Part shown: positions 1 through 6,707 of the stretch, piece by piece | Numbering within the stretch: the first letter of the stretch is position 1 | Layout: every line of letters begins with the position of its first letter | DNA from: Brevundimonas albigilva | GTDB taxonomy: Bacteria; Pseudomonadota; Alphaproteobacteria; Caulobacterales; Caulobacteraceae | DNA length: 64,000 nucleotides | NCBI RefSeq assembly: GCF_023503965.1 | Contig: NZ_CP097298.1 | Location: 1,505,001 to 1,569,000, forward strand | Direction: 5' to 3' | Program-made: the position numbers and the translations under genes | Notes under the pieces: model-generated | The model's input: the letters and a program-made list of their open reading frames with translations, nothing else | Databases searched by the model: none | Told to the model about the DNA's origin: nothing

Positions 1-740
1 CCGGGGATGCGAATGATCCTGGCAGAGGCAGCATAGGCTGAGAGCTGTTTAGCGAGCCTCGCCGCCTTCTTACGGCCGGGCTCGTCATTGTCCTCCAGGA
101 TGAGGCAGTCATAACCGGCGAGCTGCCGGGCCATGTCCTCGGTCCATTTTCCGCTGGCCGCCGTCGTGGCCGTCAGGTTCAGGCCAGCGAGCCGATCGGC
201 ATCCTTCTCGCCTTCGGTGATCCAGATGGTGCTGTGAGCCACTTTGTTGCGGTCAGCGGCGCGGTAGAGGACACGACGCTCACCCGCGTCGTTGAACCAT
301 CCGCCGCGGCCATCTGGCCGGCGCTGGCGGAAGGTCTTGGGCTTGCTGGCGTGCTCGTATCGGAGGACCTGATAGAGCAGATCGCCGTCATCACTGCGGT
401 AGTCGTAGGTGGCGGCAAGCGTGTACCCAGCGCCCGTCAACCCAAGGTCGGAGTAAGGCTTCGGGCTTCGGGCAGCCCGTTCGGACATGCGCTCGATGGC
501 GCCGGGCTTGGGTGTCCAGGAGCTTAGCCCAAGCTTGGCGCGCACGTACTCTCGACATAGCCGCCAGTCGTCCTCCGCCTTGCTGTCGGTTCGGAAGCCC
601 TCCGGGCTGTCGGGATCAAGCCAGACAATGAGGCTGTCGTCGCGCTGCGAGTGTCCCGGCCCCGCCGCGCGCACATGATCACCCTCGATCTTGCCGCCAA
701 GAGCGTGAGCGACGGTGCGGAGATCCAGCGCGGCGTTCAT
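1..740 (-). CDS. TOPRIM-domain primase/helicase-like protein (partial, runs off the left edge)
   Basis: The reading frame opens with ATG at 740, is uninterrupted, and leaves the window at base 1 (about 246 codons visible). The visible part ends in a TOPRIM fold: WITEGEKDADRL supplies the catalytic Glu motif, and LILEDNDEPGRKKA supplies an acidic DxD-like motif about 35 residues later. This is typical of primase/helicase proteins of phages and integrative elements, which start replication of the element. The start overlaps the stop of the upstream 81-residue gene (ATGA), so the two are probably translationally coupled. The downstream helicase or DUF part is not visible, so the exact family is open. 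Confidence 0.75.
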   Translation of the reverse strand, partial: MNAALDLRTVAHALGGKIEGDHVRAAGPGHSQRDDSLIVWLDPDSPEGFRTDSKAEDDWRLCREYVRAKLGLSSWTPKPGAIERMSERAARSPKPYSDLGLTGAGYTLAATYDYRSDDGDLLYQVLRYEHASKPKTFRQRRPDGRGGWFNDAGERRVLYRAADRNKVAHSTIWITEGEKDADRLAGLNLTATTAASGKWTEDMARQLAGYDCLILEDNDEPGRKKAARLAKQLSAYAASARIIRIP

Positions 741-982
741 GCAGCGCCCCCAATTCGGCTCGCCATGCGATTGCGGAAGCCGTCGCTGATGAGCCCCGCC
801 CAGTCGTCGACGGTCGTGAACGGCGTGAAGAGGTTGATCGTGGTGCACGCCGCGGCGAGCGTGTCCAACGCGGCGCGGACAGCAGCGGCGGCCTCTTCCT
901 CGGAGCTGAAGGTATGGGTTGGCGGTGCGGTCCGGGCGGTGCGCACGGCGGCGAGGTTAATGATGCGAGGATCATCAGCCAC
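737..982 (-). CDS. Hypothetical protein of the integrative element (81 aa)
   Basis: GTG start. The gene overlaps the upstream small gene by 8 bases and its TGA overlaps the ATG of the TOPRIM gene, so it sits inside a tightly coupled unit. The protein begins MADDPRIINLAAV and has an acidic helical stretch of SSEEEAAAAVRAAL; its C-terminal half is rich in T, F and D. No known domain is recognised. Its reality rests on coding context (overlaps on both sides, no competing frame). A guess would be a small accessory replication or regulatory factor, but nothing in the sequence shows this. Confidence 0.55.
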   Translation of the reverse strand: MADDPRIINLAAVRTARTAPPTHTFSSEEEAAAAVRAALDTLAAACTTINLFTPFTTVDDWAGLISDGFRNRMASRIGGAA

Positions 983-1172
983 GGACCACCTCCCAGCCCT
1001 GGAAATGGCCTTCGTCGCTCACGATCGAGCGGAGCATCGCCCTTGCAGGGCAGAGCGGCCGGGAGTAGGATTGCTGCCGATCTTCCTCGTCAGTTGATCT
1101 CCTGCAAACCCCGGTGAGCCCTGCACGGCCGCCGGGGTTTTTCGTGGGCGGGGCCTGGTTGAACCTTCCCAT
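975..1172 (-). CDS. Small hypothetical protein (65 aa) after the AlpA-type gene
   Basis: ATG at 1172 lies 3 bases after the stop of the AlpA-type gene, with a GAGG-like ribosome site inside the end of that gene. The frame then runs to a TGA that overlaps the start of the 81-residue gene. The product starts MGRFNQAPPTKNPGG and is basic in the middle. A 9-bp inverted repeat (1106-1140) lies within the frame, so the segment could alternatively be an untranslated leader with a hairpin. No family is recognised. Confidence 0.4.
   Translation of the reverse strand: MGRFNQAPPTKNPGGRAGLTGVCRRSTDEEDRQQSYSRPLCPARAMLRSIVSDEGHFQGWEVVRG
1106..1142 (+). terminator. Hairpin with T-run, possible terminator
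   Basis: AAACCCCGG at 1106-1114 pairs perfectly with CCGGGGTTT at 1132-1140 and is followed by two more T. On the + strand this looks like an intrinsic terminator, but no + strand gene precedes it. It may stop antisense transcription into the element operon, or act as a stem in the leftward mRNA. Confidence 0.35.
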
Positions 1173-1174
1173 GA

Positions 1175-1411
1175 TCACGCCGCCTCGCTCGTGGAGGAGG
1201 CGGAGTTGTCGTTGGCCCAGGCGAGCAGGTCGCCGACCCGGTAGCGGACGGCGCGGCCGAAGCGGCTGAAGCGGCATCCGCCACCGCGAAGGCGGAGCTG
1301 CCGCAGATAACTGCGGCTGAGGCCGAGCATTTCGGCCGCCTCCACATCATCGATAAACCGGTCCGTTGCCGGAACCGCGGCGGGCCGTAGCGTGGACTGT
1401 GTCGCGAGCAT
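1175..1411 (-). CDS. AlpA/excisionase-type helix-turn-helix DNA-binding protein
   Basis: This is a 78-residue protein. Its core DDVEAAEMLGLSRSYLRQLRLRGGGCRF, followed by RAVRYRVGDLLAWA, is the winged-helix pattern of the MerR/excisionase superfamily used by AlpA, Xis and TorI-like proteins: helix-turn-helix, then a wing with an Arg-Tyr pair and a final DLLAW helix. Such proteins in integrative elements act as recombination directionality factors or switch on excision genes. It lies downstream of the integrase module and just after an unusual inverted repeat (1495-1537) that could be its own binding site. Whether it is an excisionase or a transcription factor cannot be decided from sequence. 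Confidence 0.75.
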   Translation of the reverse strand: MLATQSTLRPAAVPATDRFIDDVEAAEMLGLSRSYLRQLRLRGGGCRFSRFGRAVRYRVGDLLAWANDNSASSTSEAA

Positions 1412-1494
1412 CTGTCGTGTCCCGGACGCTCCCGGTGAAGTCCGGGGTGGGCGTCTAGGAACAGACCTGACCCGCCATAGCGGGGTGGTTCAGG

Positions 1495-1537
1495 AACCGG
1501 CGTCACGCCGCTTAGGGGGACCGGCGTGACGCCGGTT
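1495..1537. repeat. Perfect 16-bp inverted repeat whose arms are themselves palindromic
   Basis: AACCGGCGTCACGCCG (1495-1510) is the exact reverse complement of 1522-1537, with an 11-nt spacer. Each arm also contains a near-perfect palindrome centred on GGCGTCACGCC. It overlaps the stop codon of the 277-residue gene and lies 84 bases before the AlpA-type start. There is no T-run, so an operator or recombination site seems at least as likely as a terminator. Confidence 0.7.
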
Positions 1538-2369
1538 AGGACATTTCCGCTACGAGGTTGGCCTTGATAGGGTTCAATACCGCCTCGGCTCCCTCGTCCG
1601 TGATGCTGAATTCCTGAGCAATTTGTTGACACAGAGACCACCAAGACCGCGCATAACCTTGAGCGACCAACTGGACGGCTCGGTCTCGTTTTTTGTTCCC
1701 CTCAGCAAGATTAGCCTCCCCTGCTCCGTCCGTTCGAAGCGTCCCCGCGCTGACTTCCAAGCCACGGGCTCGCGTGGACTTTATGAAATCAGACCGGTTG
1801 AGGCAGACGTCTCTCCAGCCAAATAGGACCGACCCGTCATCCTTTCCGAGTTCCACCCGAGCCCAGTGTTTCAGATCCGGTTCGGTCTGGCCGATATTAT
1901 CGGCGGTAATGCCGCATGCGACGCCCATGTCGTGCCAGGAGAAATGAGCCCAGGCGCGGTAAACGGCCCAATATCCGCGCGGAATGTCGGCTCGACCAGA
2001 AGCCTGAAAAATTCGATCGGCAGCGAAGTTCGGGGAGCCTGTCGCGCGCACCTCTCCGCTGAGCAATAGCTCGTAGATCAGCCGATACGCGGCTTGCCAC
2101 TGCTCCGTCTCGAAGTGCTCCTTCCGCAGCATCCCGAAAATTACGTGCTGTTCGAAGATGGCAGCTTTCGCGGCACGCGCTGCGATAGATCGTGCATCAA
2201 ATGGCCCGCATGCCATCCGCGCCTGCCACGCTGAATAGCGAGGATGAGCGCGGCAACGTTGGCGGTACGCTTCAGCCGAGACGGGTTGACCGTAGGCCAC
2301 TGCGCTGATGGCCTCGATCAGAGAAATCTGAGGATTTTGCGCTGGCGGCCTTGGCTTACGTGGGGCCAT
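1536..2369 (-). CDS. Hypothetical protein of the integrative element (277 aa)
   Basis: The ATG overlaps the integrase stop (TGATG), so translation is probably coupled to the integrase. The N-terminus is Pro/Arg-rich (MAPRKPRPPAQNP). The body is rich in Trp, Tyr and Ala helices (for example YWAVYRAWAHFSWHDMG) with a basic segment near residue 200. No signal peptide or membrane segment is seen, and no motif I know. Base composition is visibly lower in GC than the chromosomal genes, as expected for transferred DNA. Its place directly after int suggests a cargo or regulatory function. The function is unknown. Confidence 0.65.
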   Translation of the reverse strand: MAPRKPRPPAQNPQISLIEAISAVAYGQPVSAEAYRQRCRAHPRYSAWQARMACGPFDARSIAARAAKAAIFEQHVIFGMLRKEHFETEQWQAAYRLIYELLLSGEVRATGSPNFAADRIFQASGRADIPRGYWAVYRAWAHFSWHDMGVACGITADNIGQTEPDLKHWARVELGKDDGSVLFGWRDVCLNRSDFIKSTRARGLEVSAGTLRTDGAGEANLAEGNKKRDRAVQLVAQGYARSWWSLCQQIAQEFSITDEGAEAVLNPIKANLVAEMS

Positions 2370-3649
2370 CAGGCTCTCGGCCCCATCGCAGCGTCGATCG
2401 ATTCGGCGATACTATCTGCCGCCGCCCGCACCGGATCGTCGGCCAAGTGCGCGTAGCGAGCAGTGGTCTTCACGTCTGCATGGCCTAGCAGCTTACCCAG
2501 GACGACCAAGCCTTGCCCAGATGCGACCCCACTACTGGCGAATGAGTGGCGCAGGTCGTGGATTCGTACGTCTTCCAGACCGGCCGCCTTGCGCACGACG
2601 CGCCACGTCTTCTGCAACTGACCGAATGGCTTCAGCGGGTCCGTCGCGGAGGGGAACACATATGGGCTATCCTTCACCTTCGGCACGGCCTCTATGACCT
2701 CCAGTGCAACTCGACCGACGGGCACGATTTTCTGGCCTGTCTTGCTGTCCTCGAGACGCAGGCACCCGAAGTCGGAATCAACCTCAGACCACTTAAGCTG
2801 TTCGATCTCGCCGCGCCTGGCGCCAGTCAGGGCCAGCAGTCGCAAAATGCGGGTGGCGGACCGATTGCCGCCGGCCGCATCCGACGCCGCCATGGCTTCG
2901 CCGAGGGCCGTCAGCCCGTCGGCGACAGGAAGCGTTCCATCTTACGGTCGCGGTAGCGCTTAAGGCCGCGCACGGGATTATCTGGTCGCATCTTCCGCTT
3001 GACTGCAAACTCGAAAATCCCGCCCAGCAGACCAGCGGTCCGCGTCGCGGTCCCCTTTCCGCCTTTGGCCATTGGATCTTTCAGGCGCCGGCGCTCGGCG
3101 TCCTTGGGGACCTGCCCGGCTTTAACCTGCGCCATTGACGGCTTGATCTTCGATGCTGTCCGGCCGGATGCGACGTCCTGCATCCACCGCTCGACGTCAG
3201 GCAGTGTGACGACGTTGACCCGCTTGTTACCGAGGATGGGCTTGATGTGGCGTTCGATTCGTCCCTTGTCCGTGGCCAAGGTGGACGGTTTCTTCATCGC
3301 CACGCCCTGCTCCAGATACAGGTCGCACAGTTCCGAAACGGTGATGTCGGCGCGGACCTTCGCCCGGTCGGCTTGCGGGTCGGCGCCCCTAGTGGCCGAA
3401 GCCAAGACCTTGCGCGCGCCTCGTCTCTGGCTTCGTCGGCGGTGATTGCACCATGCCGCCCGATAACGAGCTGGCGCAGTGTGCCGCTCCGGCCTCCCCC
3501 GACCCGGTATCGGGCCACGTACGTCTTCGTGCCGTGGGGCGAGACGCGAAGGCCGAACCCCTTCAGATCGCTGTCCCAGACAGTGAAGCGCTCGACCCCC
3601 GGCTTGGCGGCGTCCACGACACGCTTGGTAATGCGTGCCGATCGTCCAT
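2369..3649 (-). pseudogene. int: Tyrosine-recombinase integrase, frameshifted twice
   Basis: Three consecutive frames together make one P4-type integrase. The N-terminal arm-binding domain is in the frame from about 3617 (FTVWDSDLKGFGLRV). The core-binding domain is in a second frame from about 3420 (ITVSELCDLYLEQG). The catalytic domain is in a third frame from about 2911 down to 2369, with Arg in ALTGARRGEI, HDLRH, and LLGHADVKTTARYAHL carrying the His and the nucleophile Tyr. The breaks fall in a GC dinucleotide run (about 3413-3420) and near 2911-2917. Start is uncertain; GTG 3617 is the first start in the N-terminal frame. The gene is either dead or affected by sequence errors, since other genes here show the same type of break. 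Confidence 0.85.
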
Positions 3650-3694
3650 TTCATCCGCCATTTCACCTTCCACCTGCCGACCGCGGTGAGCCCG

Positions 3695-3715
3695 TGGTCA
3701 TCACATGGTCATCAC
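3695..3715. repeat. Tandem 11-bp repeat, candidate integrase arm-type sites
   Basis: TGGTCATCAC occurs twice at exactly 11-bp spacing (3695-3704 and 3706-3715), between the start of int and the attachment site. Short direct repeats in this position are typical arm-type binding sites for the integrase N-terminal domain (inference). A 9-bp inverted repeat CGCCACGAC/GTCGTGGCG follows at 3779-3787/3810-3818. Confidence 0.5.
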
Positions 3716-3832
3716 CGCGAAGGTGACACCCGTGAACACCTGTAGAACACGATAGCACGATCCGAAAGTGCAAATCGCCGCCACGACTGAATTTTAGCCC
3801 TGAAACCCTGTCGTGGCGGGTCTGGCTTGATA

Positions 3833-3880
3833 GCCCTCCGAAGGCAGGGGTCAGAGGTTCGAATCCTCTCGGGTGCGCCA
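3833..3880 (+). other. Attachment site: 3' fragment of tRNA-Arg(CCG)
   Basis: Bases 3833-3880 read as the 3' half of a tRNA: an anticodon loop with CCG (3838-3840), half of the anticodon stem, variable loop, a complete T arm (AGAGG-TTCGAAT-CCTCT), 3' acceptor strand CGGGTGC and an encoded GCCA end. Upstream bases do not pair as a D arm or acceptor strand, so this is not a whole tRNA gene. It is the duplicated core left when an element integrates into a tRNA gene, with the crossover in the anticodon loop. Confidence 0.85.
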
Positions 3881-4064
3881 CTTCCATTCAAGATTGTGAA
3901 CGCCGTCCTCGGCGGCGACGTCGCGGCTGTCCCGGACATCCGGCGCCCGCGGGGGTGCGGCTCGCCCCGAGCATGCGCGGGACGGACGGCGATGGCGCGA
4001 CCCGCCGCAAGGCGCCGCCGACCGGCCGCCTGGTTCGATGACCGCGTGATGAGGAAGGGTCCGG

Positions 4065-4104
4065 AAAAAATCGGCGCCTGCCGAATCGACAGGCGCCTGA
4101 TTTT
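4065..4104 (-). terminator. Intrinsic terminator after tRNA-Gly
   Basis: In the leftward direction a stem of CAGGCGCC/GGCGCCTG, extended by GATT/AATC-type pairs, is followed by six T residues (4070-4065). It begins 12 bases after the tRNA-Gly 3' end and is placed to end that transcript. Confidence 0.75.
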
Positions 4105-4115
4105 CTTGCTTCGAC

Positions 4116-4190
4116 TGGAGCGGGCGAGGCGATTCGAACGCCCGACCCTCACCTTGGCAAGGTGATGCTCTACCCCTGAGCTACGCCCGC
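4116..4190 (-). tRNA. tRNA-Gly (anticodon GCC)
   Basis: The 75-nt cloverleaf is complete. The acceptor stem is GCGGGCG/CGCCCGC, the D arm is GCTC..GAGC, the anticodon arm is TCACC-TTGCCAA-GGTGA with anticodon GCC, and the T arm is GGGCG-TTCGAAT-CGCCT (one wobble pair). An encoded CCA tail is present (4118-4116). It lies just right of the element's attachment scar but is a separate, intact tRNA gene on the opposite strand, with its own terminator. Confidence 0.95.
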
Positions 4191-4277
4191 ACTCCGTTGG
4201 GAGCGATGTGCGCTCCCCGTCGAGGAGGGGGCGTATAGCGGAGCGCCCCGCTCCTTCGCAAGAGGGTTTTTTGCTTT

Positions 4278-5060
4278 TTACCGCGGCGCCAATCTGATGG
4301 CCCCGTCCAGGCGGATGCATTCGCCGTTGATATAGACGTTGCGCGCCAGCTCCAGCACCAGCGACGCATAGTCGGCCGGCGTGCCCAGGCGGCTGGGGAA
4401 GGGGATGGCGGCGGCCAGGGCGTCCTGGATCTTCTGGTCCATGCCCGCCATCATCGGCGTCCACATGATGCCGGGCAGGATGGTGTTGCAGCGCACCCCT
4501 TCCTGGGCCAGGTCGCGCGCGATCGGCAGGGTCATGGCGTAAACCCCGCCCTTGGACGCCGAATAGGCCGCCTGGCCGATCTGGCCGTCCTGGGCCGCGA
4601 CCGAGGCCGTGTTGACGATCAGGCCGCGCTCGCCGTCGGCCATAGGCTCCAGCGTCACCATGCCCGCCGCCGACTGCGACAGGACGCGGAAGGTGCCGAA
4701 CAGGTTGACCCGCACGGTGCGTTCGAACTGGGCCATGTCGTGGGCCTTGATCTCGCCGGTGTCCTTCTTGCGCGAGACGGTCTTCATGCCGGTGGCGATC
4801 CCGGCGCAGTTGACGGTCAGCCGCTCCTGGCCGTGGGCGGCGCGGGCCTTTTCGAAGGCTGAGGCGACCGAGGCGTCGTCGGTGACGTCCACCTGGCAGA
4901 AGACGCCGCCGATCTCGGCCGCGATGGCCTCGCCCTTCTCGGCGTTCAGGTCGAACAGGGCGACCTTGGCGCCGGTGGCGGCGATGGCGCGGGCCGTGCC
5001 CTCGCCCAGGCCCGAGGCGCCCCCGGTGACGACGGCGGCGATGCGGCTGTCGAGTTTCAT
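4278..5060 (-). CDS. SDR-family 3-hydroxyacyl-CoA dehydrogenase (HSD10-like)
   Basis: The 260-residue short-chain dehydrogenase has the Rossmann motif TGGASGLGEGTA near residue 12, the structural motif NCAG, and catalytic Ser...Tyr-x3-Lys in NTASVAAQDGQIGQAAYSASK. The insert around SRKKDTGEIKAHDM before the fourth helix and the overall pattern resemble type II 3-hydroxyacyl-CoA dehydrogenases, which oxidise 3-hydroxyacyl-CoA with NAD in fatty acid or branched amino acid breakdown. Cytoplasmic, no signal. It is divergent from the DUF1232 gene 54 bases away. A substrate other than acyl-CoA cannot be excluded. Confidence 0.85.
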   Translation of the reverse strand: MKLDSRIAAVVTGGASGLGEGTARAIAATGAKVALFDLNAEKGEAIAAEIGGVFCQVDVTDDASVASAFEKARAAHGQERLTVNCAGIATGMKTVSRKKDTGEIKAHDMAQFERTVRVNLFGTFRVLSQSAAGMVTLEPMADGERGLIVNTASVAAQDGQIGQAAYSASKGGVYAMTLPIARDLAQEGVRCNTILPGIMWTPMMAGMDQKIQDALAAAIPFPSRLGTPADYASLVLELARNVYINGECIRLDGAIRLAPR

Positions 5061-5114
5061 GCGTCCATTCCCTATATCTGGTGAACCTGAGTTTCGATCG
5101 AGGATTTAGCGGCC

Positions 5115-5526
5115 ATGCCCGGCAAAGCCAAACCGATCTCGCCCGACGACGTCCTGGACCCCGAAAAGGCCCTGGTCCCGGCGGTGGTGCGCGTCAACGA
5201 GACGCGGGTGAAGCGCGGCTTCTGGCCCAAGATCACCCGCACCGCCGCGCGCATCCCCTTCGCCGACCAGGCGCTGGCGGCCTGGTACGCCGCGCGCGAT
5301 CCGCAGACGCCGATGGCGGCCAAGGGCATGATCTTCGCCGGCCTGGCCTATTTCGTCATGCCTATCGACGCCATCCCGGACCTCTTCGCCGGCATCGGCT
5401 TCACCGACGACGCGGTCGGCGGTCATCACGGCCCTGCTGGCCACCCTGGGCGCCAACATCAAGCGCCGCCACCGCGACCAGGCCGAGGCGGCCGTGAAGC
5501 GGCTCAGGGATCGCCGAGGCGAATAG
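5115..5526 (+). CDS. DUF1232 (YkvA-like) membrane protein, frameshifted near its end
   Basis: The start MPGKAKPISPDDVLDPEKA leads to the DUF1232 core AKGMIFAGLAYFVMPIDAIPDLFAGIGFTDDA, in which the xYxxxPxDxxPD motif is clear. Just after TDDA, at about 5418-5425, the frame breaks. The expected continuation (VITALLATLGANIK, then basic RRHRDQAEAAVKRLRDRRGE) is present in another frame and stops at 5524-5526. The family is small membrane proteins of unknown role. The coordinates given follow the conserved protein across the break. Confidence 0.7.
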
Positions 5527-5547
5527 CCAGGCTTACCGATTATTCAG

Positions 5548-5775
5548 TTGCCCGGCGCGCCCGGCGGTCTCAGCGTCACCGGCAGCATGGGCGAGGGTCT
5601 GGCCGTGGGCCTGGACGCCCTGGGCGCGCGCGTCACGGGCTGTCCGATGGCCGGGCTGCTGGGCGCGATCTACGACCTTCCGCTGGAGCGGTCGGGCCTG
5701 ACGATCAAGCTGCCGGCCGAGCGGCTGTCGACCGTCTCGGGCGTTCCGCGCGAAGCCTTCCGCTGCGCGCCCTGA
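5548..5775 (+). pseudogene. C-terminal remnant resembling an S41-family peptidase
   Basis: An open frame (TTG at 5548) encodes about 75 residues: PGGLSVTGSMGEGLAVGLDALGA, CPMAGLLGAIYDLPLERSGL and IKLPAERLSTVSGVPREAF. This resembles the tail of exported S41/C-terminal-processing-type peptidases, and there is no room for the rest of the gene before the DUF1232 stop at 5526. It is adjacent to a degenerate copy of the oxidoreductase 3' end and may have arrived with it by recombination. The family call is from memory of the motif pattern and is tentative. Confidence 0.4.
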
Positions 5776-5793
5776 GATCGGCGCGCGGACCCC

Positions 5794-5950
5794 GTCAGTC
5801 GTTGATCGTCACCACGATCTTGCCCAGGGCCTGGCGTTCGCCCAGGCCTTGATGGCGTCGGCGGCCTTGTCCAGGGGGAAGGTCCGGGACACGCGCGGAC
5901 GGATCTTGCCGTCGGCTTACATCCGCATCAGTTCAGCCATGTTGGCGGCG
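5794..5950 (-). pseudogene. Degenerate duplicate of the 3' end of the quinone oxidoreductase gene
   Basis: 157 nt align with 6707-6864 with nine substitutions and one deletion (about 94% identity). They correspond to the last 50 or so codons of the oxidoreductase and its stop. The copy carries a nonsense change (Tyr TAC to TAA in the MRMYADGK segment) and a 1-nt deletion, so it cannot be functional. Together with the intact copy it brackets the 204-residue gene. Confidence 0.85.
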
Positions 5951-6037
5951 AAGAGCATCGAGGCTTTTCTCAACATTCGATTGTATCGGTTGCTTCTCGA
6001 GCCTTGGTGGCAGACCTCGCCTTCCGACTTGACGCGT

Positions 6038-6048
6038 TCGCATACGTC
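6038..6048. repeat. 11-bp direct repeat, left copy (partner at 6699-6709)
   Basis: TCGCATACGTC occurs at 6038-6048 and again at 6699-6709, on either side of the 204-residue gene. The right copy touches the stop codon of the oxidoreductase. It may be a target-site or recombination duplication around an inserted cassette. Confidence 0.55.
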
Positions 6049-6074
6049 GTCGAAGTAGAACTCAGGGGGCTGTC

Positions 6075-6689
6075 ATGACCAAAAGATCCAAAGCATCCGA
6101 CGACACCAATACGCCAGCCGTACTGGTGACAGAGACGGCGCCGGCCGGCAAAGCAAGGAGGATCGGGCCCCAGGTCTTGGACAAAGTTAAAAGTTCACTC
6201 CAGTCCGGCAGCGACCAAACGCGCGCGGCCGCAGCCGTTGCAGGCCATGGAATGGTCATTGCAGTGGATGCCGTGAAAAAGGCTGCTGACGCCACGGCGA
6301 GAGCCTCTGGCGAACTCGGCGTCGCCGCATACTACGCCGTCGGCGATTTGAACGGAGACGGCAAGGTCGATGAGGATGATTGGAAGATTGCTCGCCATGC
6401 CGCAGGGAAAGCCGCTGCTGGGATCGCGCGCGAAGCCGGTGAACTTGGAAAGGCTGTTGCGCGACACGAAATCACCAAAGACGCCGCGGCTGGCGCCGCT
6501 GTCGGCGCATTAATCGCTTTGCCAATCCCGTTCGTAGGCCCCGCCGCCGGCGCGGCGGCCGGTGCCGCCATAGGGTTGACCCGAGGGGTGCTTGATAGCG
6601 GCGCAATCGCCGACGTCGTTGGCCAAGCGGCGGCAGCTGTCAGAAAACCTCCGACACGAAAACCTGCTCGCAAGCAACCACGTCGCTGA
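6075..6689 (+). CDS. EF-hand-like, glycine-zipper protein (204 aa), probable horizontally acquired cargo
   Basis: ATG at 6075 is preceded by a strong AGGGGG ribosome site. The protein has an N-terminal charged and helical part (to about residue 95). A single EF-hand or dockerin-like calcium loop DLNGDGKVDEDDW follows (about residues 93-105), then amphipathic Ala-rich helices. Next is a hydrophobic glycine zipper, AAGAAVGALIALPIPFVG and AAGAAAGAAIG (about 160-190), and last a basic tail of RKPARKQPRR. There is no signal peptide. Calcium loop plus membrane-active glycine zipper resembles small bacteriocin-like or phage-borne membrane proteins, but no family is recognised. GC is clearly lower than in neighbours. 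Confidence 0.75.
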   Translation: MTKRSKASDDTNTPAVLVTETAPAGKARRIGPQVLDKVKSSLQSGSDQTRAAAAVAGHGMVIAVDAVKKAADATARASGELGVAAYYAVGDLNGDGKVDEDDWKIARHAAGKAAAGIAREAGELGKAVARHEITKDAAAGAAVGALIALPIPFVGPAAGAAAGAAIGLTRGVLDSGAIADVVGQAAAAVRKPPTRKPARKQPRR

Positions 6690-6707
6690 ATATCGACCTC
6701 GCATACG

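Larger units (their letters stand above)
1..3880. mobile_element. Right end of a tRNA-Arg-integrated genomic element (left end outside window)
   Basis: All genes here read leftwards, away from the attachment site: integrase first, then a coupled 277-residue protein, an AlpA/excisionase-type regulator, two small genes and a TOPRIM replication protein. The right edge is a 3' fragment of tRNA-Arg(CCG) at 3833-3880 with no tRNA 5' half before it. An integrase lying next to a truncated tRNA is the standard layout of integrative elements and prophage remnants. The intact tRNA should lie at the other end, left of the window. Which class of element it is cannot be told from this part. Confidence 0.8.

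Noticed and set aside
3760..3880. Complete tRNA-Arg gene
   Set aside because: No 5' acceptor strand, D arm or 5' anticodon half can be found upstream, so only the 3' fragment is called.
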